From NCBI RefSeq assembly GCF_003351745.1, contig NZ_CP031222.1:3082207-3146206 (forward strand): a DNA stretch of 64,000 bases. The letters run 5' to 3'. The position numbers and the translations under genes are program-made. The notes under the pieces were generated by a model. It was not told the DNA's origin. It saw only the letters and a list, made by a program, of their open reading frames with translations, and did not search any database. Below, piece by piece: positions 50,202-58,958 of the stretch; within the stretch, counting starts at the first letter, position 1, and each line of letters opens with the position of its first letter. This DNA comes from Aquirhabdus parva. Its GTDB lineage: Bacteria > Pseudomonadota > Gammaproteobacteria > Pseudomonadales > Moraxellaceae.

Positions 50202-50225
50202 ACTTGCTACCCCACGCTTACCGAA

Positions 50226-51230
50226 TCAATAAGCCTTCAGTCCATGCCATTGATTTTTTAAAACTAAACCATAAGACACCCAACCACTTGGATACTGTAA
50301 GTCAGTTTTAAAGATGATGCCTTTTTTATTTGCCAACTCCTCTGTGACCAGATGAAGTTGAAGAAGATAAGGTTCTAATGCGTTTAAAAGCTCGTCCTGA
50401 TTTGAAAGGTCTGCACGGATATCTGTTTTAGTTTTATTAATAAAAACCTGACCATCGATCTCATGAATCACATCGTAATAATAATCTTCATAGCCACAAA
50501 TATTATGAATTTGGACAATGTGACCTATGATTTTAAGCTTAGGCAGATCGGCAATTTTACTCCAGCCAATATCCCGACTCCATTCTTCACCCTCAATGTG
50601 TTGACTCGTTAAATAAGTAGGCGCGTAGCTATAACTAGGGGCGTAGCTGGAATGCCCGTCCGAAACTAAATAGAAATCGCGTGCAATATGCTGCGTTTGA
50701 AAATCACTTCCTTTAAAGGGTAACTCTAGCTGTTCGGAATACGCTTTATTGTTTAGCACTAAAATGCCTTGCGCCAGACGATATTGATCAGGTTTGTAGG
50801 AAGATAGCGTATAGAGCATCACCTCCTTACCGTCATCCTTAGCCACATAAATAGAATGTCGATCTTTATAGTATCGCCAGCCATATCTCGCACTTTCATC
50901 CTCAGTCGTATTTTGGATAGGTTCTAAAGTCTTATAATCTTCTGCCCCTACAATCGGTCTCTCAAAAAAAAAGGCGTGGTTTCCATCAGACCCAAATCGT
51001 AATACTGAATAAATGTCTTGAGTCTGTACAATCTCTTTATAATCTTTCGCTAAATTGACTTCTTGCTTCCGAAACCCGTCTGTCGCTATGGTTTGATGCG
51101 TTTCTTCAGAATATTCATAATGAAATTGAGGCAGAGGCGGCATACAAGCCAGCGCTTTTTGAAAAAGAGCCCCTGTCGCCAGCAATACGATCAAAGATAT
51201 TTTATGCATCCGCAACATAGATTGCTCCAT
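50226..51230 (-). CDS. DKNYY-domain exported protein
   Basis: 334 residues with an N-terminal signal (MHKISLIVLLATGALFQKAL). DKNYY-type repeats are visible: YGWRYYKDRHSIYVAKDDGK, QTQDIYSVLRFGSDGNHAFF and DFYLVSDGHSSYAPSYSYAP, with Tyr-rich YSYAPTY. The family is predicted to bind ligands or act as a surface-associated sensor; function unknown. Confidence 0.7.
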   Translation of the reverse strand: MEQSMLRMHKISLIVLLATGALFQKALACMPPLPQFHYEYSEETHQTIATDGFRKQEVNLAKDYKEIVQTQDIYSVLRFGSDGNHAFFFERPIVGAEDYKTLEPIQNTTEDESARYGWRYYKDRHSIYVAKDDGKEVMLYTLSSYKPDQYRLAQGILVLNNKAYSEQLELPFKGSDFQTQHIARDFYLVSDGHSSYAPSYSYAPTYLTSQHIEGEEWSRDIGWSKIADLPKLKIIGHIVQIHNICGYEDYYYDVIHEIDGQVFINKTKTDIRADLSNQDELLNALEPYLLQLHLVTEELANKKGIIFKTDLQYPSGWVSYGLVLKNQWHGLKAY

Positions 51231-51425
51231 TGCATGCCCAGTAATTTTTAGTGAGCATAAATCAAATATAAAGTATTTTCTAAACTTAAACAGCCAAGCA
51301 CGTTTAAATTAATATTCCTCTATAACTCAGCAGAATTGATTATTTGCCAAGCCAAGAGAGAAAGCAGATATTTCGAAGCACATAAATTGACCAAACAGTC
51401 AATTATTTTCTTAGGAGTGTGCATT

Positions 51426-52004
51426 ATGAAATTGGCTTTCATCATGGTCGCTTTATTGTCTACAGCTTCCTTTACAGTACACGGAGCGGGCTTAGAGAGC
51501 TCTGGGAATCAAAGTTTTAACCCGAGCTTATATCCCAGTATTAAAGCGTCAAAACATGGCGTTGTCGTCATCGGTAAAAGCTCTAAGACTTATGCGATAT
51601 CCGATACAAACAACAAGAAAAGAACCGTTTTTGAATATGATGGGGATGCTCAAATCAACTTTAGCAACGATCTGCTTCTGACCTCTGATCATGCTCTAGA
51701 TGACCCTGAAAAATCAAAAATTACAGCCAAATACCTGACGATTGTCAGCGTTAGCCAATCGAGTCAGATTCATACCACGCAAGGCCAAACCTTACCTGTT
51801 GAACACGGCAGTACATTAACCGCATCTCATGGAAAGTTATTTTTTAATGGCGCGCCCGTACAAGACAACACTTATAAATATACGCTTAAAGATAAGACGC
51901 TAGTCGCCCTGACACCTGAAGATAACGCCATAGCAGTCACTTACTCTATAGCACAGTCTGACACTGCTTCGACTCATGCCCTCAATCACGTGCACTCATC
52001 GTAA
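51426..52004 (+). CDS. Exported protein of unknown function
   Basis: 192 residues from the ATG at 51426 with TTAGGAG upstream. A signal peptide (MKLAFIMVALLSTASFTVHG) and a beta-rich mature domain (KRTVFEYDGDAQINFSNDLL, then ... QTLPVEHGSTLTASHGKLFF). An inverted repeat TTGAC / GTCAA lies at ~51386. No family recognised. Confidence 0.6.
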   Translation: MKLAFIMVALLSTASFTVHGAGLESSGNQSFNPSLYPSIKASKHGVVVIGKSSKTYAISDTNNKKRTVFEYDGDAQINFSNDLLLTSDHALDDPEKSKITAKYLTIVSVSQSSQIHTTQGQTLPVEHGSTLTASHGKLFFNGAPVQDNTYKYTLKDKTLVALTPEDNAIAVTYSIAQSDTASTHALNHVHSS

Positions 52005-52034
52005 CTCAAGCATTTCAAAGTTCGATCACGCCGA

Positions 52035-52098
52035 CCCTCAAACCTCCTTCAAAAACCCCAACACCGCCTCCAGAAAAACATCACTCCAATCGCCGCCA
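52035..52098 (-). pseudogene. Duplicated 3' end of the alpha/beta hydrolase gene
   Basis: Read on the minus strand it encodes DVFLEAVLGFLKEV and a stop, closely matching the end of the intact gene at 53972-54820 (DVFLDAVLGFLKEV). The 64 bp align with 53969-54032 at roughly 85% or better. The two copies bracket the HipA/HTH module, so the module was probably inserted with homologous flanks. Confidence 0.8.
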
Positions 52099-52114
52099 GC
52101 TTTTCTACAATGAA

Positions 52115-52140
52115 CAATTTAGCACTTAAGTACTAAATTG
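52115..52140. promoter_or_regulatory. Operator-like palindrome upstream of the HipA gene
   Basis: A 26-bp dyad: CAATTTAG and CTAAATTG arms around ACTTAAGT, perfect but for one position on each side. Half-sites TTTAGTACT (~52160) and TTTAGCACT (~52224) follow. Autoregulation by the HTH partner is likely. Confidence 0.65.
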
Positions 52141-52333
52141 AGTCAAAAAACAGCTATTGTTTAGTACTATAATACCAATATGAATTAATATCGATCACAT
52201 GCATCTTCTTTTCTGAGCCGCCATTTAGCACTCATGCAACGAATTGAGCATATTGATTGTTTTTTACACATATAAGCATTACTATACTTAATTATATGAT
52301 TTAATTTCATTACTCTGGCATTAAAATTCCATT
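52141..52333. promoter_or_regulatory. AT-rich leader of the HipA module
   Basis: About 190 bp, rich in A/T, with the half-sites noted for the operator. It should hold the promoter; ATAATACC (~52169) could be the -10. Confidence 0.4.
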
Positions 52334-53641
52334 ATGAAGCGAAAATGTACAGTCCAAATATTTAAAAATAATCTGTGGATGAATATCGCCGTTATTGAGT
52401 GTGCAGAACCTGAAATCCTCGGCGTGAACTCCCCTGCAACCGTCATCTATATATCGGATTATGCTTACGATGAATTTGAACGTCGCGATGCGGCAGCGCT
52501 TTCATACCGTATTCCTGTTGATATTGCACCAATGCACTTCCAAAAGTGGCCGCCATTTTTAATCGATCTTTTGCCACAGGGTTTTGGGCGTCACGAGTTG
52601 CTCAAGTATCTACAACTTCGGACCAGCGCCGAAATGACAGGGGACTGGCCTTTATTACTCGCTGGTGCTGGCAATCCCATAGGGCACTTAAGAATTCTGG
52701 ATGCCTTCCAATGGCTCAATGAAAAAAGCAGTGAGGATCACCTTCCCATTCAAGGCTTTACCCGCGATGATATTATCAATCGTCATGAGGGTTTTCTGGA
52801 AAGTTTGGCACCCTATGGACTATTCATCACAGGGTCTTCGGGCGTACAAGGCGCTTGGCCCAAATTGTTACTCACGGAATCTGACGATGGACTGTTTTAT
52901 CTGGATCATGTCCTGCCAGATCACACCGCGAAGAAACACTGGCTCGTCAAGTTCTTCAGGGGTGACAACGAGAACATGAAGCGGATCTTCATGGCTGAAG
53001 AACCCTACATGCGCTTAGCGCACTTTTTAGGACTGAGAGTTTTTGGCATGCTTGAACGACAAGGCAATGCACTCTTTATCCCCCGTTTCGATCGAACGGT
53101 TACAGATGGCACAGTAGAGCGACATGCGCAAGAAAGTATTGCCGTACTCTGCGGATATTCAGGATTCGGCGCCCTCATTAGCCACAATGAAATTTGTCGG
53201 AATCTCGCCAAGGCATGCACAGACCCGATCACAGAAATAATCGAATATCTGAAACGTGATATCGCAAACGTGATTCTAGGCAATAGAGATAACCATAGCC
53301 GAAATACCGCCATCACAAGAAGCTGGCAAGGTCACATCGCACTGACGCCCCTCTTTGATTTTGCACCGATGTGGTTGCACCCAGACGGGATCAGTCGTGA
53401 CTCGCGCTGGGCGCGCGATGATGGCGGAGCTCCCAAATGGGCTTCGGTCATTGCGCAAATCGAAGCAGAAACGGACATACCCGCTTCTGACTTGCGCAAT
53501 GTGCTGATCGATTGGCTGCCTACGTTGGAAAGACTTGAGTTACAACTCGACATAGAGAACATCGACGTCGGGATTCAAGAATACTGTAGACCACGTATCC
53601 AAGAGACCTGTAGACAAATTAAGGAACTTCAACATGGATAA
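52334..53641 (+). CDS. HipA-family serine/threonine kinase toxin
   Basis: 435 residues. HipA-C features are ITGSSGVQGAWPKLLLTESD (P-loop-like Gly/Ser motif), HWLVKFF (ATP lysine), VILGNRDNHSRNTAI (catalytic Asp and Asn) and TPLFDFAPM (metal-binding DFG-like). The N-terminal ~130 residues include the HipA-N-like region (PPFLIDLLPQGFGRHELLKY). HipA kinases phosphorylate targets such as GltX and cause growth arrest. It precedes and overlaps the HTH gene, reverse of E. coli hipBA. Confidence 0.85.
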   Translation: MKRKCTVQIFKNNLWMNIAVIECAEPEILGVNSPATVIYISDYAYDEFERRDAAALSYRIPVDIAPMHFQKWPPFLIDLLPQGFGRHELLKYLQLRTSAEMTGDWPLLLAGAGNPIGHLRILDAFQWLNEKSSEDHLPIQGFTRDDIINRHEGFLESLAPYGLFITGSSGVQGAWPKLLLTESDDGLFYLDHVLPDHTAKKHWLVKFFRGDNENMKRIFMAEEPYMRLAHFLGLRVFGMLERQGNALFIPRFDRTVTDGTVERHAQESIAVLCGYSGFGALISHNEICRNLAKACTDPITEIIEYLKRDIANVILGNRDNHSRNTAITRSWQGHIALTPLFDFAPMWLHPDGISRDSRWARDDGGAPKWASVIAQIEAETDIPASDLRNVLIDWLPTLERLELQLDIENIDVGIQEYCRPRIQETCRQIKELQHG

Positions 53642-53915
53642 GCGATTTAAACCGCAAACGCCAGAGCAGGAATACGAAAAACGGATTAATTTGACCAAAG
53701 TCATTAAAGCGAATCCAGACTGGACGATTGCTCAGATTGTCACTTATATCCGTAGCGAACTGCACCTGACACTCAAAGAAATGTCAAAGTTCTGCAAAGT
53801 CAGCGAAAAAACCCTGCAAAAACTTGAGGATGGTTTTGATAATCCGACCCTCGACACGCTAAATCGTGTCTTAGGGCGCTTTGGGATGAAGATGGGTGTC
53901 GTCTTTATCGAATGA
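53634..53915 (+). CDS. HipB-like HTH antitoxin/regulator
   Basis: 93 residues: helical N-terminus (FKPQTPEQEYEKRINLTKVI), then an XRE helix-turn-helix (LTLKEMSKFCKVSEKTLQKL, then EDGFDNPTLDTLNRVLGRFG). It overlaps the HipA stop by 8 bp. It should bind HipA and the upstream palindrome, neutralising the toxin and repressing the operon. Confidence 0.8.
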   Translation: MDKRFKPQTPEQEYEKRINLTKVIKANPDWTIAQIVTYIRSELHLTLKEMSKFCKVSEKTLQKLEDGFDNPTLDTLNRVLGRFGMKMGVVFIE

Positions 53916-53971
53916 TGTCATCAGGATCAGAAATAATGCCAGAACAACCGATAGTGATACATACTACGCCC

Positions 53972-54820
53972 TCAAACCTCCTTCAAAAACCCTAACACCG
54001 CATCCAGAAAAACATCATTCTGATCACCAGCCACCATGTGACCTGCACCGCTCACATCCACCACACGGGCATGCGGGATACGGCGTTTAAACTCATCGAG
54101 ATTGTCTCGACTCACCACATCACTCTCACTCCCCCGTACCAGCAAAATCGGCTGCGTCAATTGCTCAATCACCTGATACAGACGCTCGCTATGCGCCTCA
54201 TCATGATGCGGACCTTGCAGTTGTCGCTGCTCAATCACACCGCGCAACATGTTGGGGTCCCAATGCCAATACCAGCGCCCATCCGCATGGCGGCGCAAAT
54301 TCCTCGTCAATGAATCACTATTAGCACGCTGACTACGATGCGGCTGATAAGCCGCCACCGCTGCCCCTGCCTCATCCAGCGACGCAAAGCCATCCAAATG
54401 CGCGGTCATAAAATTTAAAATCCGCTTAATCCCTTCAGGATTAGCACGCGGTGTAATATCCACCAGCACCAGCGCAGCAGAGACCTCCTCAATCGCATTG
54501 GCCAGCAATGCCGTTTGACCACCCAGAGATGCCCCGACGATCACCGGCTTTTGCTTCAATGTTTTGATGATCGAGAGCGCATCAGCCGTAAAGTCCTCAG
54601 ATTGATAGTGTCCTGCGACCCAATCGCTATCCCCATGACCACGTAAATCCACCGCCCATGCTCGCCACCCGAGCTCGCCCACAACCTCCCCAGCACGTCC
54701 CCATGCATGACGTGTCTGACCACCGCCATGAAAAAACAGGATCGGTCGTCCATCCACTGGGCCAAACGCAGAGTAAGCCAATCGATTACCCGCAGGCGTT
54801 GTAAAATAAAGCGTGGTCAT
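53972..54820 (-). CDS. Alpha/beta hydrolase
   Basis: 282 residues. The alpha/beta-hydrolase features are FFHGGGQTRHAW (oxyanion HGG), DLRGHGDSDW, the nucleophile elbow VIVGASLGGQTALL (Ser ~96), the acidic site near RGSESDVVS, and the His in SGAGHMVAGDQ. Likely an esterase or C-C hydrolase of host origin. A partial copy of its 3' end lies on the other side of the HipA module. Confidence 0.88.
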   Translation of the reverse strand: MTTLYFTTPAGNRLAYSAFGPVDGRPILFFHGGGQTRHAWGRAGEVVGELGWRAWAVDLRGHGDSDWVAGHYQSEDFTADALSIIKTLKQKPVIVGASLGGQTALLANAIEEVSAALVLVDITPRANPEGIKRILNFMTAHLDGFASLDEAGAAVAAYQPHRSQRANSDSLTRNLRRHADGRWYWHWDPNMLRGVIEQRQLQGPHHDEAHSERLYQVIEQLTQPILLVRGSESDVVSRDNLDEFKRRIPHARVVDVSGAGHMVAGDQNDVFLDAVLGFLKEV

Positions 54821-55198
54821 AAACGTCTCTCAGAAATGGTTTTATACCGCGGTATCAAAGGTAGGCTTAATGATTACTTTTCACTGGAAGGGTTAAGCAT
54901 AACTCCCGATCCAGAGGAAGTCAGTAAACATAGCGTTCAATCAACTCAAACCCATTGCTCACCCTCACCAAATGCACCCTGTTATAAACATTCGCATATC
55001 ATCCCTCTCAACCTCTAACAAAACTACAACATTCAAAAAAACATCCTTCAAGTAACTTCGACCTTGATAGATATTTTACCATTTGGTCAGTAATTTCATG
55101 CAGAGTACTCATCCTGATCTGCATGAAACTATTTCGTGGTACTTCATCTATCGATGATCCATTCAATGCTTTTCTTCTTTTAATCCTTGGAGATTGTT
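54821..55198. other. 380-bp gap upstream of bacteriocin genes
   Basis: No gene supported. ACCATTTGGT (55078-55087) is a palindrome shared with other intergenic sites. GGAG precedes the first bacteriocin ATG. A promoter is likely near 55090-55140 but was not pinned down. Confidence 0.4.
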
Positions 55199-55477
55199 AT
55201 GCAAGAACTGACAACGTATGAAATTGAAAGAGTCACTGGTGCCAATCTCGGCTCCGAGGTCGGCGGTTTCGCAGGATCACTCATCGGTGGAACCATTGGT
55301 GGGATAGCCCTCGGAACCGCAGGTGGTGTCTTCGGATCAATCATTCCCATTCTAGGCACTGCCGTAGGAGCAGGTGTAGGTGCCACCATCGGCACGACCG
55401 TTGGTGACAAAGTCGGTGATTTTGCCGGCAACAAAATTGGTGGGGCGATTGACAGCCTACTGCACCTACCTTGGTAA
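55199..55477 (+). CDS. Bacteriocin-like peptide precursor A
   Basis: 92 residues from the ATG at 55199 (GGAG seven nt upstream). The leader MQELTTYEIERVTGA resembles double-glycine leaders (Met/Leu-x-Glu-Leu, Val-x-Gly-Ala). The mature part is Gly-rich with repeated GxxxG (GGFAGSLIGGTIGGIALGTA ... GTAVGAGVGATIGTTVG) as in class II membrane-acting peptides. Paired with 55508. Confidence 0.78.
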   Translation: MQELTTYEIERVTGANLGSEVGGFAGSLIGGTIGGIALGTAGGVFGSIIPILGTAVGAGVGATIGTTVGDKVGDFAGNKIGGAIDSLLHLPW

Positions 55478-55507
55478 ACATCATTTTTTATCGATGAGGA
55501 GATACAC

Positions 55508-55810
55508 ATGCAAGAACTTACACGTTATGAAATAGACGCCGTTTCTGGTGGCAACTTAGGAAACTGGATCGGTGGGGCACTGGGTGGCGTTGTTGGCGCT
55601 GCGGCTGGCGGTGTGGTCGGCGGCGCGATTGGTGGTGCGATCGGATCCATCGCAGGATCACTAATTCCCGTGGTGGGTACGGCGATCGCTGGTGCTGGCT
55701 TAGGCACACTGGGTGGCACCATCGGTACTACAGTTGGCGGTATAGTCGGTGCTTATGAAGGCAATAAAATTGGCGGTGCGATTGATAGCGCCCTACACCT
55801 ACCGTTCTAG
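55508..55810 (+). CDS. Bacteriocin-like peptide precursor B
   Basis: 100 residues. Leader MQELTRYEIDAVSGG ends in a true double glycine. The mature peptide is again Gly-rich (GGALGGVVGAAAGGVVGGAI ... GTLGGTIGTTVGGIVGAYEG) and ends NKIGGAIDSALHLPF, like A (NKIGGAIDSLLHLPW). The pair probably forms a two-peptide bacteriocin. No C39 peptidase-transporter or immunity gene is seen nearby. Confidence 0.8.
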   Translation: MQELTRYEIDAVSGGNLGNWIGGALGGVVGAAAGGVVGGAIGGAIGSIAGSLIPVVGTAIAGAGLGTLGGTIGTTVGGIVGAYEGNKIGGAIDSALHLPF

Positions 55811-55860
55811 TCTATAGGTCGGTACTCATCTATGTATGCTCACTGTTGTCTAGAGGCTCA

Positions 55861-55898
55861 ATGAAATGACCTCCTTATCGATAAGGAGGTCATTTCAT
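55861..55898. terminator. 38-bp perfect palindrome after the bacteriocin genes
   Basis: ATGAAATGACCTCCTTAT and its exact complement meet at TCGA. As RNA it forms a very stable hairpin; it ends in ATTTCAT rather than a T-run, so it may work as an RNA stabiliser or transcription stop between the converging genes. Confidence 0.6.
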
Positions 55899-55921
55899 CA
55901 CACCATACAAAGCGGATCTGT

Positions 55922-57307
55922 TTAGTGCGTAAAGCCAATAAACTGCCACCATGTATTATCGACTGCGGTCGTCGGGAAGTACCAATACTGTGCCGCTGTT
56001 TTTAATCTAAAGAGCATATTACCGCTTTGATAAACCGTACCCACTCGGCCATAGCGATTATTACTACCCCATACCCCATAAGTTTGCTGCTTCAGAGGTT
56101 CATTTTGAATAAAATGACGCCCGATATAAGACCAGTATTCATTACTCGATTTATCTATCGGATAATATCCAGCACCCGTTTTCAGCAACCGGAAATATTC
56201 AGTATCTTGGGTATAAGGATTGTTATAAACAAAAATATCCCCGACTTGAGCCGCTGCTGAATTACGCTCATTCCATTCAAAGATACGACGCCCTGAATGA
56301 TAAAGATCATTAATAACCGGATACCCTAAACCAATATATTGCCAATCAGCATTAGACGTCCCTGTTGCTGGAAATGCTCCTAAACTCCCTGAGCGCAGTG
56401 CTTTATACAGAATCGGCTTAGCGCTTTTCGGATCGGCGGTATACATCACCCCAGACACCGCTTTATAGGTTGAATTGGGCCATTGCCACATGCCCCGATA
56501 GTTATTCCCCACCCCGATCACGGTATTTGAAGCGGTCAGTGAAGAAGACGAATCAAGCGCTGCTTGGGTCATATCCGCGGTTCTGATTCCTGCCGCACAC
56601 GGCATCACATTGGCATTGTCATAACTGTCGCCATATGCTGAAGCAACCACCGTGGTCTTACCCCAATTGCCTTGTGGTGGGAAATAGGTGGTATGGGCAT
56701 GGCGCAAAGTGTCGCACTGATACGGTCCCCAAAAATATTCGAGGAATAAACGATGATCATTGGTTAAACCACCCCAGCTTGGCGGCGTTTCGATTTCGCC
56801 CAAAATATCAGTCGTATTCAACGTTAAATCAGTAAGCGTAATCTGCCACCAGCCAGTACTTTTAACAGGACTCCGTTCGACCCTAAAACGATATTCATGC
56901 CCCACATGCCAATCATATCCGCCTTGCAGCGATGTACATGCGCCAAACTCATTACAGCCCACCGTAGGAATAGCACCACCTACCGCATTAAAATATTGCG
57001 CATTTGCAGGCACATTATCTTGCCAAATCGACGTAATCGCACGTTTCTGCCCACCCGAGCGCTGTAAACCCAAATAGCCGCCCGGGCTATTCTGAAATAC
57101 TACATATTGCGCAAAATACACCGAAGAAGGCGAATACGTGTTGGTATCGTTGTAGTACTCGCCAGGGTCTACATCAACTCTAAAGAAGTAATCTCTGACG
57201 TCTGGCGACGCATTAGCAAGCGTCCATCCACCTGCTGGGGTGACAGCGAAGCTGGTTTGACAGGTTAAAAGCGCGAGTGCGAATGTATAAGACAATGCTT
57301 TTTTCAT
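55922..57307 (-). CDS. Secreted DUF3472-like protein with C-terminal carbohydrate-binding-like repeats
   Basis: 461 residues from the ATG at 57307 (AAGGA eight nt upstream). A signal peptide (MKKALSYTFALALLTCQTSF) is followed by a DUF3472-like N-terminal half (YFFRVDVDPGEYYNDTNTYS ... WGGLTNDHRLFLEYFWGPYQ). The C-terminal half has three repeats of a WxYIGxxxP-type fold (DWQYIGLGYPVINDLYHSGR, EYWSYIGRHFIQ, QYWYFPTTAVDNTWWQFIGF), like carbohydrate-binding modules. Predicted extracellular glycan-binding or -degrading protein. Confidence 0.72.
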   Translation of the reverse strand: MKKALSYTFALALLTCQTSFAVTPAGGWTLANASPDVRDYFFRVDVDPGEYYNDTNTYSPSSVYFAQYVVFQNSPGGYLGLQRSGGQKRAITSIWQDNVPANAQYFNAVGGAIPTVGCNEFGACTSLQGGYDWHVGHEYRFRVERSPVKSTGWWQITLTDLTLNTTDILGEIETPPSWGGLTNDHRLFLEYFWGPYQCDTLRHAHTTYFPPQGNWGKTTVVASAYGDSYDNANVMPCAAGIRTADMTQAALDSSSSLTASNTVIGVGNNYRGMWQWPNSTYKAVSGVMYTADPKSAKPILYKALRSGSLGAFPATGTSNADWQYIGLGYPVINDLYHSGRRIFEWNERNSAAAQVGDIFVYNNPYTQDTEYFRLLKTGAGYYPIDKSSNEYWSYIGRHFIQNEPLKQQTYGVWGSNNRYGRVGTVYQSGNMLFRLKTAAQYWYFPTTAVDNTWWQFIGFTH

Positions 57308-57743
57308 ACGATGCATCCTTTAATAAGATAATAGTTCCTCTAAATCCAATGAGTATTTATTCGCTGAATTAGAAAAACCAACAAAACAGCATCGCTTTTA
57401 TAGCATAGGAAATTTTTATTATTAAATTTTCACTCAATACGGGCTTTTAAAACAAAATATTTATAATTAACAACAACTAATAAATAATATTAAAATAAAA
57501 CACATCAATCACTTTTTTATATTTATTTAAAACTCAAAATAAATGACCAACAATTCTCATTTTTACAATCACATTCACAATATATGAATATTTCCCTAAT
57601 AATTATTTAATCTAATAATCGTAAAAAAATGTAAAAACTGATTAGGCATTGAAAAATACCTAAACGGATATATTCGCGCCTTGGAATACAGACCTTTTTT
57701 AAGAGGCTATTGATGGATTTAAATTTATTCGCAGCTAGCTCTA
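57308..57743. other. AT-rich non-coding stretch
   Basis: About 430 bp, clearly more A/T-rich than its surroundings, without frames. It probably contains the promoter of the secreted protein and may be an acquired junction. Confidence 0.4.
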
Positions 57744-58256
57744 TTACTTTTTATTTCCGACTTGAGGCGAGTCTTTCGCCCAAAGAGCAAGGATAGAGAC
57801 CAAACCCAAAAAAATCGTGGCATAACCGAAGAAATCGAAGAGGAAATTTGGCTCTGTATCAGCAAAAGACAAATCACTGTTTTCGGCAGGATTCACAGGA
57901 TTGACGATAATAGAGATGGCCGAACCATCAGGAAAGCGTGTCTTGAGATCATTGGTATAATCTATACCCCTTACACTGTCGTGACAGGGAAAGGTCGGAT
58001 TCAAATGGGTGTGGTAAACCAGATGATTATAGTCGTAGCTGATTTTGATGCTGTCACAATGCGTATTACTCCCATTACGATGATGCTCATTGGTCGAATG
58101 GGTAGACACTATCGTTGCAGACACCTTGTCCCAGTGTGTTTTGGCTTGGATTTCTTGGTGGTGCTGAATCAATACGCCAACGCCAGCCAACAGCAACCAT
58201 AAGCCCAAACCTAAAAAGAACAACTTCTTAACCGTCCAAAAATTTGTTTTCATCAT
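57744..58256 (-). CDS. DUF3592-type membrane protein
   Basis: 170 residues with two membrane helices (LFFLGLGLWLLLAGVGVLI and ATIFLGLVSILALWA) enclosing an extracytoplasmic domain (KVSATIVSTHSTNEHHRNGS ... HCDSIKISYDYNHLVYHTHL) typical of DUF3592 proteins. Function unknown. Confidence 0.68.
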   Translation of the reverse strand: MMKTNFWTVKKLFFLGLGLWLLLAGVGVLIQHHQEIQAKTHWDKVSATIVSTHSTNEHHRNGSNTHCDSIKISYDYNHLVYHTHLNPTFPCHDSVRGIDYTNDLKTRFPDGSAISIIVNPVNPAENSDLSFADTEPNFLFDFFGYATIFLGLVSILALWAKDSPQVGNKK

Positions 58257-58340
58257 GAACCGCCCGACTCAGAACTCTCAAAATGCATCCACCTATCCCC
58301 CAGAATCTCATCCAGCACATGCCGAGCACTCATTTACACC

Positions 58341-58913
58341 TCATTGGCTCCAAAACTTTTTTACCTCCTCACGTTCGCGCTGTGCTTCTGCCATTTTCAT
58401 CGCGTCATAGTTTTCAGGGTAATAAGTCTTCATATTTTCCATCACATATTCTTGGATCTCACCGAGCTGACCTTCAACGAGCAAGCCAGATAATTCAATT
58501 AACTCTTCGCGCGTTCTGAACAACAAAGCAGAGCTACCTCCTCCCGTAGCCGTACCCAAAAATAAAGAAAGCAAAAAATTGAAGCTCCCATGAAGCAATG
58601 TTTCAAATCCAACTGAGCTGCCCATGCCCCGTTCAACATTCAAGATCAAATCCATCGGAATCAACTTTCTATCGAACAACTTAACCTGTATCACCGCATG
58701 TGGGGTAATGATCACCCGCTCCATCCAATACGGTACGAATGTCAACAGGTATAATAGGATCAAAATCATCATCACGCTAATCCGCGCAGTCCCTACGAAC
58801 ATGAGACCTAACACGTGATAAACAATAAGCATAACCACCACAGCGATCATCACACTAATGCCGATATCTTTGGATGTCACTTTAAAGACCTTACGCGTTT
58901 CCACAGTCATCAT
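58341..58913 (-). CDS. Membrane protein with PH-like domain
   Basis: 190 residues. Two membrane helices near the N-terminus (IGISVMIAVVVMLIVYHVLG and MILILLYLLTFVPYW), then a soluble region (ERVIITPHAVIQVKLFDRKL, then IPMDLILNVERGMGSSVGFE) resembling bacterial PH domains, and a helical tail. No firm family. Confidence 0.55.
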   Translation of the reverse strand: MMTVETRKVFKVTSKDIGISVMIAVVVMLIVYHVLGLMFVGTARISVMMILILLYLLTFVPYWMERVIITPHAVIQVKLFDRKLIPMDLILNVERGMGSSVGFETLLHGSFNFLLSLFLGTATGGGSSALLFRTREELIELSGLLVEGQLGEIQEYVMENMKTYYPENYDAMKMAEAQREREEVKKFWSQ

Positions 58914-58958
58914 TGATCATGCTTTTTGATTAAAATAAAAAGTAGGAAAGATAACAAC

